From assembly GCF_040802235.1 (NCBI RefSeq), contig NC_133158.1:42350001-42414000 (forward strand): 64,000 nucleotides of DNA. Reading direction: 5' to 3'. The DNA is from Manis javanica (taxonomy: Eukaryota > Chordata > Mammalia > Pholidota > Manidae). Position numbers and translations under genes: made by a program. Shown here piece by piece: positions 11,858 through 44,309 of the stretch. Positions within the stretch are counted from its first letter, which is position 1. Each line of letters starts with the position of its first letter. The notes under the pieces were generated by a model. The model made no database searches. It worked only from the letters and a program-made list of their open reading frames with translations, and was not told where the DNA came from.

Positions 11858-12289
11858 CTCTTCCTGCCCGCGGACTGAAATGAGCAGATAAGCCAGAGAG
11901 CAAGGGCAGGCGAGGCTGAGGCTGCGAAGGAAAACCTCAAGCCCGTTTTGATCTTTCTGACAAAAGCTAATATCCTGTTTGCACTAGAGGATGGTTTTTC
12001 AGAATTTTCTTTGCAGGTCGCTGGGGTGCTGCGCCCACCAATCCTGTTTCCACTGTGGTGCTCAGGTTCCAGAGGGTCGCCAAGCCCCTGTGCGGGATCT
12101 GACTGTGCACTGACTTGGACTGCATTTGGGAACCAGTGTGCACAAGAGGGGGTGTGCAGGGAGGGCAAGGGAGTACAAGCCAGGGCTGGGGCTCTCTGCT
12201 GGGCTGGGTCTTCGCTGGCTTGTCTGCAAGACATTCCACTGTACCCATTGTCTCCATTAGCCCTGAAATTTGGGGTTCTTTTAGTTATT

Positions 12290-13695
12290 CATTGAACTTC
12301 TTTCTCAACTCTAAAAACTTTTAAAGTTTCATATGTATGCAGAAAAGTTGGCAAATCCTAAGCGTGCAGCTTTATGAACTTTCATCAGGTAAGCACACAC
12401 ACCTGAGTTGCCCAGGAACCCCCAATAAAACAGTGGTCCTCAAAGGGGGAATTTTGGCCCCCATCCCTGGGGACCACTGTCAATGCCTGGAGACATTTTT
12501 GCTTGTCACAATGGCAGGAGTGGGTATTTGCTCCAGGCGTCTAGCAGGTTGAGGTCCGGAATGCCACAGTGCACAGGAGAGCAAGAAGGATCTAGCCCAC
12601 ATGATCAATAACATCAAGGTTGAGAAACTGCTCTAGAACATCACCAGACCCTCAGCACCGCTGCCTCAGCCCCAGCCCCCAGCCCAGCCCCCTACAGCAC
12701 GTGCTCTTTTGGGTCTGGTTTCTTTTGCTCAAAATGATGTGTGTGAAATTTACCCACATTGTTGCTTGTAGCCATAGTTAGTTCACTGTATGTAAATGTG
12801 CGCCTGATGCATGCATTTCATCGAGGAGTGGGACACAGGATATGTGCATGCTTCATTAGAAACTGCCAAGTGGTTTTACAAAGAAGTTGTTCCAGTTCAC
12901 CCTCTTGCTGGGAGAATATGAGAGTTTTTGCTGCCATACATCCTTGCCCACACTTGGTGCTGTCATTCTTTTTGGTCTTTAGTGTAGTGGTAGCTCTCTG
13001 TGGTTCTGATTTGCATTTTCCTGAACTGCATGACATTGAACGCACGACAGGCTATTGGCTATTCAGATAACCTCTTTAGGGAAGGGCCGATTCCAATCTT
13101 CTGACTTTTAGAATTAGATGGTTTGGTTTTTCTTATCAGTTTCTGGGACCTCTGGAGACGTCTTTTGTTAGATCCATTTGGTGATTATAACTTCTTCCAG
13201 GCTGTGGTTTCCCTTTTTCATCCCATAATAATGTCTTTGGGTGAAACTACATTTTTTAATCTGAATGAAAATTGATTAATCAATCTTTTCTTTTATGGTC
13301 AGAACTTTCTGCACCCCATTTAAGAAATCAACGTTAATCTGACATTGATAAGATAGTCCTATGTTTTCTTCTTGAATCTTTACTAATTTTACTGTTCAGA
13401 TTTAGCTCTGTAATCCACTTGAATTATTTCTTCATATGAAGCAGGGTTAAGTGTTTATTTATTTCCCTGCATCTTATTCATTGAAAAGACCCCCCTTTGC
13501 CCAGTGAACTGCAGTAGAGTGTTCAGTATAAATTGCATGACTGTATCTGTATTTGTTTCTGACTCTATAATGTCCTTGTATTTGATCTGTCCATTTTTGT
13601 GCCCACACAACACTGTTTTAATTACTCCGATGTTACACCCTCTGATTTTGTCTCCAGGATTGTCTTGGCTCCTCTAGGCTTTTTGTTTTTTCATA
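12290..13695 (-). mobile_element. Old LINE-1, left part (split by nested insertion)
   Basis: Degenerate minus-strand L1: a 3' end around 12290, then ORF2-derived sequence up to ggcttttttgttttttcatataaatc-like text at about 13680. The expected continuation (ctgctgggattttg) appears only at 15114, past a plus-strand L1 block, so the element was interrupted. No intact frame remains. Confidence 0.65.
12431..12630. mobile_element. hAT-type MER element (nonautonomous DNA transposon)
   Basis: It starts cagtggtcctcaa and ends ttgagaaactg, imperfect terminal inverted repeats. The body has the series tttggccccc, ctggagacatttttg and gttgtcacaa-like text of a common hAT/MER family. About 200 bases, with no protein coding. 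Confidence 0.65.
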
Positions 13696-13699
13696 TAAA

Positions 13700-15075
13700 T
13701 CTAAAAATCAGGTCGCCATAGTGAGCCATTGGAGAGTGCGGGAAGACCCACAGCATGGCCATTTGATGGTCCACAAAGGGACCAATGTGATTTAATAGGG
13801 GCAAGGCTGATCGTCTTGGCAGATGACGCTGGAAACTGTGCATCAGAATGGGGAAAGCATGAACTTCAGCTCCTCACATCATGAACAAAAATTAACTCAA
13901 AATGTGTGATGGACCCAAGTGTAAAAGTTAAAACTACAAAACTTGTAAAGGAAAAACTAGGAGAAAACTCTTTGCTTCATAGGAGTTTGCACAGCTTTCT
14001 TATGATGTGAAAAGTATGAATTATAACGGAAAAAAATAGATAAGTTGGGTTTCATCAAAATTGAAAACTTCTGCTCTTTGCAAGAAACCATAAAGAAAAT
14101 GAAAAAGCAGGCCACAGCCTAGGAGAAAATATCACCATATGTACTTGGCAAAGGACTTGTTTCCTGAATATACAGAATATGACATAATGTGTACACACAT
14201 CTACTGTGTGTATATATATGCTTATGATGAGTAGTAAGAAAACAATTCAGTTTAAAAATGGGCCAAAGAGGTCAATGGACACTTGACAAAAGAAGATACA
14301 CAAATGGCTAATGTGGATGTGAAACAATATTCAACATCATTAGTCACTGGGGAAGTGTAAATTAAAACCATAATGTGATACCACAACACACTTCCCAGAA
14401 GAACTGAAATTGAAAAGACTGGCAATGCCAAGTTTTGATAAGGCTGTGGACTAACTGGGACTCTCATACATTGTCCAGCCACTTCGTAAAACATGTTGAC
14501 AGTTATAAAATTAAGTGTACATTTATCCTATGACCATCCCTCTCTGAGCTCTCTCCAAGGACAAATGAACACGTATGACCACACAAAGACTCGTGGATGA
14601 ATGTCTTTGGTGGCTTTGCTCACAGTGGACCCAGACTGGAAAGACTCTGAATGTCTCCCAACAGGCATATGGATGCACAAATTATGGTATATTCATCAAG
14701 GGGGCAGCATTCATCAACAGGAAGGAACACTCCTCTGATTCAGGCAACAACACAGGTGAATTGAAAAGATCATGTGTTGACCAAAAGAAGTCAGACACAG
14801 GATTACACACACTGTATGATTCTATTTAAATGAAATTCTTAAAAAGGTAAAAGTAATCCATATAGAGAGAAAACGGGTAAGTGGTTGCTTGATGCTAGAG
14901 TCTGAGGGAGTTTTCGGGTGATGGAAATGTTCTGTATCCTGATTTGGTGGTGACTATGTGGGTGTATAGATCTTCAAGCCTGAACTGAACACTTAGAATG
15001 GGTGCATTTTTATAATGTGTAAATTAAACCTCAATAAAATTAATGTTTAAAAAGGAAATGGAAGGAATGCTAAAG
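13700..15075 (+). mobile_element. Plus-strand LINE-1 3' fragment nested in an older L1
   Basis: It follows the L1 ORF2 C-terminal and 3' series in sense orientation: aaaagcaggccacagcctaggag, gaatatacagaatatg, gccaaagaggtcaatggac, and ending aataaaattaatgttta. All frames are broken. It separates two parts of a minus-strand L1. Confidence 0.7.
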
Positions 15076-15089
15076 ACAATGAGAAGCAG

Positions 15090-16064
15090 TATGCTCATTT
15101 CCACCAGAAAAGGCCTGCTGGGATTTTGTTTGGAACTATGTTGAATTTATAAATCAGTTTTAACAACATTGAGTCTTCCATTCCATGAATATGGTATATG
15201 TCCCTATTTATTTAATTTCTCTTAGTTATATTGCATAGTTTTCAGTTTCTTGCAATTCTGTCACAAATTTATGCCTTTGTGTTATATATGTTTTTCATGC
15301 TATTGTTTAAAAATTATTTTTTTTCTGTTTGTTTGTTGTCAGTGTATAGAAATACAATTGGTATTTATATATTGACATCACATCCAATAATCTGGCTGAG
15401 ATCACTTATAATTCTAATATTTTATGGATTCTTTTGTATTTTCTATGTATACAATTATGTAATCTTCAAATAATGGCAATTTTCCCCTCCCTTTCTAATA
15501 TTTATAAATTTTATTCCCTCTCCTTGCCATATTTTTCTAGCAAAATCCTTCAGTGCCATCTTGAACAAAAATGGCTTTTTTAGTAGATATCCTTTGTCAG
15601 ATTAAAGAAGTTCCTTTTCACTTCTACTTTTAGGGTGTTTAAAAAAATTGTGAGTGGATATTGAATTTTATCAAATGTTTTTTCTGCATCTATTTATCAT
15701 GCTGTTTTCTTTATTTAACCAATGGGTAACTTACACCTACTAACTTGTGAATGTTAAATCAACCTTGTTTTCCTAAGATAAAACCTCCTTGTTTATAATA
15801 CATCATCCTTTTTATGTATTGCTGGATCCAATTTGCTAATACTTTGTTTAGAATTTTTGCATCAATATTTGTGAATTAGCTTGGCCTGCTGTTTTCCTTT
15901 CTTGTAATTTCCTTGTCAGATTTTGATGTCAGTGGAGTGACCAACTCACTCTGATTTTCCTGGGCTTGGCACTGAAAGTTCTTATCCCAGAGCCCCCTCC
16001 GTCCCAGGAGAAAGAAGAGTGGTCATCCTGTGTGTTAGTGTTATTCTGGCCTCATAAATGAGTT
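15090..16064 (-). mobile_element. Old LINE-1, right part
   Basis: Continuation of the minus-strand L1: ggcctgctgggattttg at about 15111, then degenerate ORF2 sequence (ccatgaatatggtatatgtcc and onward). Frames are destroyed. Confidence 0.65.
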
Positions 16065-16698
16065 GGGAATTACTAAGCAAATTAAGCAAGACTTTTGGAT
16101 ATAAATTCAAAGTAAGACAATGTGAAATCAATAGCATTTTGATTTACCAGCAACAAATAACAACATGAAATTTTAAAAAGAAATAACTTACAGTAGCATA
16201 AAATATGATCAAATACCTGAGAATCATCTAATAAATAGATAATTCTCTAAATTTTTATAAAAAACTGGTATAATGTCTTTCTTAAATGTTTGAAAAATCT
16301 ACAGGTGAAGTCATCTGACCTAGAATTTTCTTTATTGGGAATTACGGGTTTAATTTACTTAACAGATATAGGATTATTCTTCTTGTACCTGTTTTATTAA
16401 CTTTGTTTTCAAGGAATTTGACCATTTTATCTAAGTGGTTGAATTTCCTAGCATACAGTCACAGGTCATCTTCATTTTCTTTCAATTCAGTTATGTAATT
16501 TTCTGTGTAGAGGTCTTACAGTATTTATTTGATGATTCTCAGGTATTTGATCATTTTTGGTGCCACTGTAAGTTACCTCTTTTTAAAATTTCATGTTGGT
16601 ATTCTTTGTTGCTGGTAAATCAAATGCTACTGATTTTACATTATTTTACTTTGAATTTATTTCCAAAAGTCTTGCTTGACTTACTTATTAATTCTAAT
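16065..16698. repeat. Imperfect inverted repeat in L1-derived DNA
   Basis: Left arm about 16065-16238, right arm about 16522-16698, spacer about 283 bases. The reverse complement of the left arm aligns with the right arm over its whole length (for example ttgatgattctcaggtatttgatcat-type, tttttaaaatttcatgttg and ttgttgctggtaaatcaaa blocks). The left arm resembles L1 ORF2 in sense orientation and the right arm the same segment in antisense. Confidence 0.85.
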
Positions 16699-16699
16699 A

Positions 16700-17100
16700 A
16701 CTTATATTTGTAATTTTACAGATATTCTATGTGCAAAAGTAATGTTTTCTATGAATAATGATAGTTTTTGTTTTTTCTTACCAGTACATGCTATTTTCTT
16801 TTAAAGTTTGTTCCTCTTTCTCTCTTTCCTTTTTTTCTTTCCTCTTTTTCCCTTTTATCCTCCTTTCTCCTTCTCTCCTCTTCCTCCCCCTCCTCTTTCT
16901 TCTTGTTTGGGATTCACTGGCCTGGCTTGGTTGGCAAATATTGAGTAGATGTGGCATATGTCCCTATATTGCATCTTCTTGTATTGTTCTCCCGCTCAGA
17001 GGAAAAGCTTGCAGTATTTCACTTTTAAATGTAAGTTATATTTTTTTAATGTGTTTTTCTTTGAGGAATTGAAAGACAAAATAACTTCATAATCAAACGA
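16700..17100 (-). mobile_element. Second minus-strand L1 ORF2 fragment
   Basis: It repeats part of the ORF2 series already seen at 15440-15600 (gataatgatagttttt, then cgctcagaggaaaagctt), so it is a separate copy or a rearranged duplicate. It contains the pyrimidine tract at 16811-16904. Confidence 0.5.
16811..16904. repeat. 94-base homopyrimidine tract
   Basis: Continuous C/T sequence on the plus strand with a single purine (A at 16857). It lies in L1-derived DNA upstream of TMPRSS3. Confidence 0.95.
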
Positions 17101-20100
17101 ATTATATATCTTAAATTTGAAAGTCTGAAAATAAACAAAACTTGTTATCCAGAGGGAAAAAAGTAGATTTGAGGTCTGAAATATATTGTCTGCTCATATG
17201 CATTTTTCTCTTTTACATAGTAAACCACTTTTTGAGCAGTTGTGCCTTTAACATATTAAAATGTAAATTTCTCCTTAAAAAGAAATCTTACTTGTGTAAG
17301 CCAGGAGATGCCCCATCTAGCTTAATTCTTTTATCTTACCTGAAAAGCTGTCTTCCAGGCCAACAGTGGGAGGACGAAAGCGCCCCAGTCCTCAGGGTCT
17401 CCTGTGGGCGACCCCAGAGCCTCCCTTCTCTCAGTGAAGGGGTCCAGGTGGAGGCAGGGACAGGGCCTGGGTCTCAGGCTGGGCGCACATGGTTGGGAAA
17501 GCTTCGGAGCTCCGAGGGAGCCCTCGGGGTAGACTGCCCCTTCTCCTACGGCCAACCCAAGGCCGTGCCTGACGCTGGCCTAGTGAATATCAGATGCCAG
17601 CCCTAGGTACACACACTTACGTTTCCTTACACTTTTATTTTGAACACAGTGGAGTTGATTTGTAGGTAACCTTTCCGAGGGGCTAATTATGGTGGTGCAA
17701 GTTCAGCCACCCTCACAGGCCCTCTGCCTGCTACTGACAGGCACACTGGCTTGACCTTTGATCTCATCTGATGCACAGGCCAGTAAGTTAACACGTTAGT
17801 ACCGTCTTGTGATTGCTTGTGGCTTTTTGCAGGTCTACTCACAATTGTTCATCCACCTTGGTTGACAACAGCTCACTGACATACACGAAGCCCCTCATAC
17901 GCTCACTTGCACTGTGAGTGTGCCCCAGGCCGTCCTCCCAAGGAGCACCAGCTACGACGCTCAGGTAAAGACCAAGAAAAATGAAGTCCTGTCTCCCATC
18001 ACTGTCTTTGAGGGATGTTTGTCCAGGGCCTGGAGACGGCAGTTAGGGTGGATACAAGGAGGGCTGCCCAAGCTGGAAGCACCTGGCGTGACATCCTAAA
18101 GACACTGACAGGTATGTGGGCAGTGCTGAGAGGCAGGGAAGCAAGACGGAATAAACCACATTCAGGGGACTATATCTCTCTGGCTGTTGTTGCCATTGGC
18201 AAATCCCGTTGCCTCTACCTTCAAAATCAGTCCCAAATCTCCAGTGCACCACCAGCACCCTGGTCCAAACAATGGCCTTGGGGGCCTGTGGGGGCCGTGG
18301 GGGCCATCAGTAGCCTCCTCTTGCTCTGTGTGTATCCCCCCCCCACACTTGGTGCACACACAGGGGTCTCGGCTTGCCCCACTCCCCTGTGGCTGTGCAT
18401 CACACGGAAATGAAACCTGAGGCCTCCCAATGGCCCCGGCCCTCCACGATCTGCCCGGCGGCCTCTCCAGGCGCATAAGCTTTCTTGGGGTTCCTCAGTC
18501 ATTCCCAGCTCATCTTCTCCTCTGGGCCTTTGGTGCTGATGTTCCCGTGCTTGGAACAACCTCCCCTCTTAACTCACAAGACCCACTTTATCCCTTCATC
18601 GAGGTGGTGACAAAATGTCACTTCTTCCTAGAGGCCCTCCTCCACCACCCTGTCTGCTCACTCTCAGAGCCTCTCCAGTCCCATCTCTTCCTGGAGTTTG
18701 TCGCCACCCGAGACCACAGGTGCTTTGTCCCTTCTGCCACCTGCTCTGAATCTAGATGCCTGGCTCATGGCAGATGGCCTGTAAATATTTGCTGAATAAA
18801 TGAATGCCTGATTCACATCTAGCTCTGCCCCACCGGCCTTCCAAAGGGCGCTCAGTCCCCTTGCCCACAGTGGCAGGGCTCTGTTCCCTCCTGATAAAAC
18901 ATCTTTGAACTGTATTGTGTGCAGAAAGCTCTTGGGACGCAGAGGCCCCTGCCGAAAGGGGCGTGAAGAGTCTCTCTGGAGTGCTCACTGCAAGATCACT
19001 TCAGATTCTCAGTCTTTTGTCTGCAGAGCAGCTGCAAATCTAAACCTGGGCTCAGTCGCATGCACAGGCATAGAACCCCCACCAAAGCATTTCGCCTGCC
19101 CTCTCAGCATGCTCCATGGCTTAGCACTGGGCACGACTTAACTGTTCTTTCTGACAAAAGGAGTGTGCCTTTGTTTCAAAGACTCCCTTATGTGAAGTTT
19201 CTGAAAAGGTGTGTTTACCTTACTTTACTAATTAAAGGCAAGCCCCATGTTCCCCTCCCTGGTCCCCGCAGGCACACCACCAGTGGCTACCCGATAGCCA
19301 CCCGCAGCTCAGGTTACACGGACGCCCGCCGTAATGCCATTTGCCGTGATGATGGAGTCGACAAGGCTGAGTGACTCGGTGGGAGTATTTCCTGGGTGGA
19401 CTAACCTGCTGGCATCACACTTGCTTTTATAATGAAAAAGGAAATTACTTCTGCCTTTGATGATGGCGGCTCCAGAAATCGTGAGTAAAGAGGGCAGGGG
19501 GAGAAAAGATGCTTCTAAAAAATGACTTCTTGACATTCCGTGATGTTGTGGAAGCTCAGTGATGGCCTGGTTGGGAAGGGACTTCTGTGTTTCACAAGGC
19601 ATTTGACCATTTATTCTCAGTCTTGGCATAAAGTTAAGCGGAGTAATTTGCCCCATGCTGGCGGCAGCAACTATCAGTCAAAATCTAAGTAAAAAAGTGC
19701 TCAATGTGAGTTCACTAATTTTCTGAGGTAATTCGAATCAAAGCTCCTCCAGTGATGGAAACGAAACAGGCATTTTTAGTACGGAACTGTTAGACTTTCC
19801 TGCAACCACGTGAACTAGCCTGAAGACAAAGGTTGTTTTAAACAGTTTCATAGTTCCCTTCTCAGTCCCAAACATTGCAACAGGTGAACAGAGAGAAAAT
19901 AAAAATGGGTGATCTAAGTGTGTGTTTACATACCTGTTGGGACCACTAGATTTTAGCCCTCTGTGAGGAAGCCGGTTCCCAGAGCCCCATGCCTGGCACC
20001 TGGGAGAGTGAACGGGCATTTTGCTGGGAACATTCGGACATTTCTCTGCTCTCCCGCCCCTCTTTGAGTAACTGGGGTGACGCTGAAAAACTTCTTCTTG

Positions 20101-20855
20101 GGCATTCGATAGGTGGGATTCTCTTGGAGCAAACAGCCCCATGGTGGCTGTGGTGCCCGCCGGAGTCCCTGGCTGCTCCTCCCTTCGCTATGTTGGAGGG
20201 GGGGCTGGCACTCAGAGGGCACGGATACTTTCACCCTTAATTAGGTCATGCCTGTTGCAGCCAGGAAAGGGTTGTGTTTACGGGAAGCTACATGCACTGT
20301 GGGCATGTACACATGTACTCCCTGGCGCCATCTACATTTTGGGGGCACAGACATTATGTAAGTATCAAAACTTCATATGGCAGGTGTACCACAGACACAG
20401 GCAAAGGGTCGAGGTTTAACTGGGTACAAAGAACAATGACAAAAAAGAGAAGGAAAGCGCTTTGAAAGCAATGTTTCTGAAACGTAAGGGTACAGTGACG
20501 TCCAAAGGTAAAAGGGCACAGCTCAAAAGATGTGCTGTTCAGGTGATTTTATGATTGGTTGAACAAACAATGGGAAAGCCATTATTTGATCAGAATTAAG
20601 TTCATGGTTTTTTGCTACAGTTCCTCTGTTATCTGCTGTGGCTCAGGAAAAAATGCATTCTCACTGGAAAAATGGTTTTGATTGATCAGTACTGAATGTT
20701 TAGTAGATTGTCCCTAGATTGTTGAATTTCAAAGATTTAACATGACAAAGATGTGTTTAATGTTTCAACTGTGAGTAGGAAGCAAACGCTTTCCGTTTCT
20801 TCTGGCAAAGGAGCTGGAGGTGGAGCCGAATCTCAGAGGTCCTGAGATAGTCACT
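17101..20855. other. Sequence upstream of TMPRSS3 coding start; 5'UTR exon unresolved
   Basis: Mostly unique-looking sequence. A noncoding first exon and promoter for TMPRSS3 are expected in or before this stretch. I could not identify a TATA box, CpG island or donor site that I would defend. Confidence 0.4.
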
Positions 20856-40711
<19,856 letters not shown>

Positions 40712-43700
40712 AGGGAAAGGGGACAAGCCACCACCTCACATTTCTGCCATGAGGGAGACGTCCGCACCCTCCCATGCGGGAACCGGCAACAGTGGGGCAA
40801 GGAGGATCGGCTGCACGTCCCCCTACGTCTAGGACAACTTGCTCCTAACACCTCTAAGAGCCTTTTGGGCAACAGACTCTAAGGCCTTGAAGCTCCTTCC
40901 TGAGTCACTATGACCAGGAGCAGGAAGGCCTCTGAAGTGCTAGCTTCCCCATTTGTCCATTTGGGTTCCTCTCCGGGGGTGTCAACACTCCTGACAGTGA
41001 GGGAACAGCCCTTCAGTAGAGCCGGTACGGATGCACTGTCTGCATGTTTCACTCCTACGCCCCAGACCCCAACCAAAATATTTCACTTCCATGATCTCTT
41101 TTTATATGTGGGAACCCAGCCTACAAGTGATTAGTCTGAAGGTTTATTTCTCTTTTCTTGTAGTATCTGGTGCTTGGTGTATTCTTGTCCCTCGCTCCCA
41201 CAGGACCCGTGCTCTCTTGATGCTGTTATCAGTCAGAGCTTGTCTGAATGGATGCTGACTGCTTGTGTAAATTGAAATCAACTTGAGTTTAGAGGCTCCA
41301 TTATACTTTGATCTCTTCTGTATACATTGTGGGGTTTGCATTTTTCTGTTAGAACAGATGTCTCAGCAGATCAGAATTATATTTATGATGTCATAAGACT
41401 CAGAAGCAGAGAAAGAACAGAAAGTCCTGTATAAGACAGGACCCCTGAACCCCACACAGAGGACACTGAAGGCAAAGAGCAGAGATAGTCACGTGTCATC
41501 AAGAGGCCACAGACATCCCTACCTCTCTGGACAGTTCCACTAATCTACCTGTGGGATTAGAGACCCTTCCCGGTACCCACACACCCTGTGTAGTCCCCAC
41601 AGCATACATGCAGCAGAGAAAGTTTACTTGGTAAGACATCATTGTCCAGAGGCCCTGGATCACACATGAATTCGTCAAGTATGAACCCTTTGCTTTGCCT
41701 TGAGGCCATGGTAGCAAAGACAGGTGGCTTTCAAGGAGAGAGCAGGATGGGCCAGGTGCCTGGGGAGGGAGCCCCCAGGGGGTCTGCGAGGAGGGGGAGG
41801 GGAGGGGAAGGGGGAAGAGGCCTGAAAGACACAGCTGGCCCTGCCCTGTCTCAGAGTCAGGGCACAGATCTCTGTGTGTCAGAAAGTGACAAGGCCATTT
41901 TTGTATTCAGTGTTTTTCCCCAGGTCTTTGAAGGTAGTGGTGGCCTGTGCATTGAAGGTCACGTGGGGAAAAGATCAAAGACCTCACGTGGGAGCCTCTG
42001 CTGAGAGACCTCAACTGAGCCGGCAGCCACAGGTGTTTGATGCCTGCGGTAACCTTATTCTTCTTTAATCACCACTGAGTGTTGTGAGGAAGTATTTCCC
42101 TAGGAAATATAAGGTGGTGCCAATGGTGGGCAATTGGTGCGTGTGAACCACATGCCTGGCACTGTCCCCCTAAGTCTCACATGTTTACTCATTTGTTGCA
42201 GCCCCTATAAGGCAGGAGGAACCATCCGTCCCGTTCCAGAGATGAGGAAACAGGTGTAGAGAAGTGACTTCCCCAACCTACCCATCGGGCCGGAGGGGCA
42301 TTGGGGGTTTGCACCAGGCTCATCATAGCAGGAGTTAAAGAATGAGCTGATAGCAAAGCTACACCCTCTGGCATTTGAGTCTCAAGGGACTTTGTGCCAT
42401 CAATTTGAACCCATTGCAATGTATTAGTCATTCAAAGTCATGACCTTCTCCAGAAATATTTGGTCTTGATGGAGACATTTGCTGGCGTGAGCTGCAGGTT
42501 GGTGGGTAGGACTGTTGTCGACTTGTTCCTCTTCTCCAAGGACACCGCTTAGCACCTACCTCTGGCAAGGCCAGTGGGGTCGGGACAGAAAGTTGTGGCC
42601 AGAGCACGCCTACCCTGGCCTGCCACCAGAGGAACAGCTGGAGGAGCAGGCTACAGATGGAGCGGGCTGCCTCCCCTGGCGACTTAGCCCTGAAGACGGG
42701 ACTGTGGGGCATCCCTGTCCCAGTGCAGTGAATGGGAGACCCCCACCTGTGTGCTGACATCCACGGAAACAGTCCTCCTCTCTCAGGAACTGTAGTATTT
42801 GATACAGCTTTATCTCCGCATTGTAACAAGATTACAGAAGCCTAAAGATACTATAGAAAGTTTGGAAAGGTGTGTTACAAATCGGCCAACAAATTAAACA
42901 CTCCAGTTGGCCATGAACACTGTGAGAACTTTCTCCTCCTCCTAAAGGGGGCTCCTGGCAATGGTCCGGGGACACCTGCATATTTCTTCCCCATCTCACG
43001 TGAGAAAACCGCCTGTGGTGGTGCAGGAAGGCGTGAGGAGGGCTTGGGTGTGCAAACACATGCCAGCCCAGGGGCCACTGGGGGCTTAAGAACTTCCCGG
43101 GGCAAGTGCAGCCGGACTGGTCTGGGCGTCCAAAGGTTGGCTCCGCTGCCGGAATTCCCCAAAGAGCAACACTGGGTCGGGAGGCATTGGTAAGAGCTAT
43201 ACCCTATTCACATGGGTGGTGCAAGTTCCCCAAGGCTTGGCCTCCAGCCCCTGGGGGGCAAAGGGGCCTCCAGCCATACAGACATAGAGTCACAACCAAG
43301 AAGAGCAAATTCACACTTCACAGCCTTAAACAATAGTGACTTCAAATCAATTACTCCAAATCAATCCATCAATTACTCTTGGGCCACCTTTTCCCCCACA
43401 GCATGAAAAAGGAAACCTCACTAAGCTTACTGCCCCTCTGGCGACTTGGGGCACCACGTTCCCCGTGTCTTCATGGGCGGTGGACCAGCTCCGCACACAG
43501 ACCTGCAGTCTGTGCCTCTGCTCTGGAGTGGCTCCTGGAGACGGGCTGCGTTCCAGTACCCTTGCCTCTTCCGGCTTGCCTAAGTTGTCTGAATTTTCCC
43601 CAGATTCGTGGACACCTGGAAGCCATTTTTCAGGTTCCCTGGGTACTTGGTGTGTGTGCGTGATCGCACATTATAGTGACATGTATGATGAGATCATTTA

Positions 43701-44200
43701 TTTCTGAGCCTGCTTCTCTAAGCTAAGAGCTTAGAAGTGGGTTGCCCTCCACCTCCCTGGGTATCCAGCATGCAACCCACGAAGGCACAGAAGCTGCTCA
43801 TGGTCACAGGTGGAATGAATAAATGGCGATGCAGTCAGCATGCCTATGAATGGGCCCCTGAGTCCCGCCATAGACCAGCACATTGGCTGGGAAATAGGTG
43901 GAAATCAACCCAAAGATAACATCTATCATTTAAAATCATGATTTATTTTTAAAAAATCTCCATGTCTTCCCTTGAAAGTACAAAACAACTAGTCAGTGTG
44001 TAAGAATTGAATCCTGCTATGTCTCATTTCTACACGCGTCTGGTCTGCCTTAGCATGATCCAAATCATGTTAGGAAAAAACAAGCTCAAAGTCTAGTTCA
44101 CAGAACAAAGGTCAGTGGTATCACCAAAGGGTGAGAAATTACAAAATGAAAGGGTTTTTTTAAAGAATGAAAAGGCAACAATAGCGATGGCCTTTAAAAT
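40712..44200. other. TMPRSS3 3'UTR (length unknown) and downstream sequence
   Basis: The 3'UTR starts at 40712. I see ATTAAA at 42893-42898 and AATAAA at 43818-43823 but cannot choose between them or a variant signal. No other gene is supported. Confidence 0.4.
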
Positions 44201-44309
44201 CCATTGGCTGAAAAGTTGATAATCATGTTTTCAGACTTGAGGAGAAAGGCGCTCATGACACATTTTCTTGATCCAGGCCGTTTCTGGCTTTCCCCCGTCC
44301 TTCCCTTTT

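Noticed and set aside
13700-15075. Target-site duplication for the nested plus-strand L1
   Set aside because: I could not match flanking strings on both sides, so no duplication is claimed.
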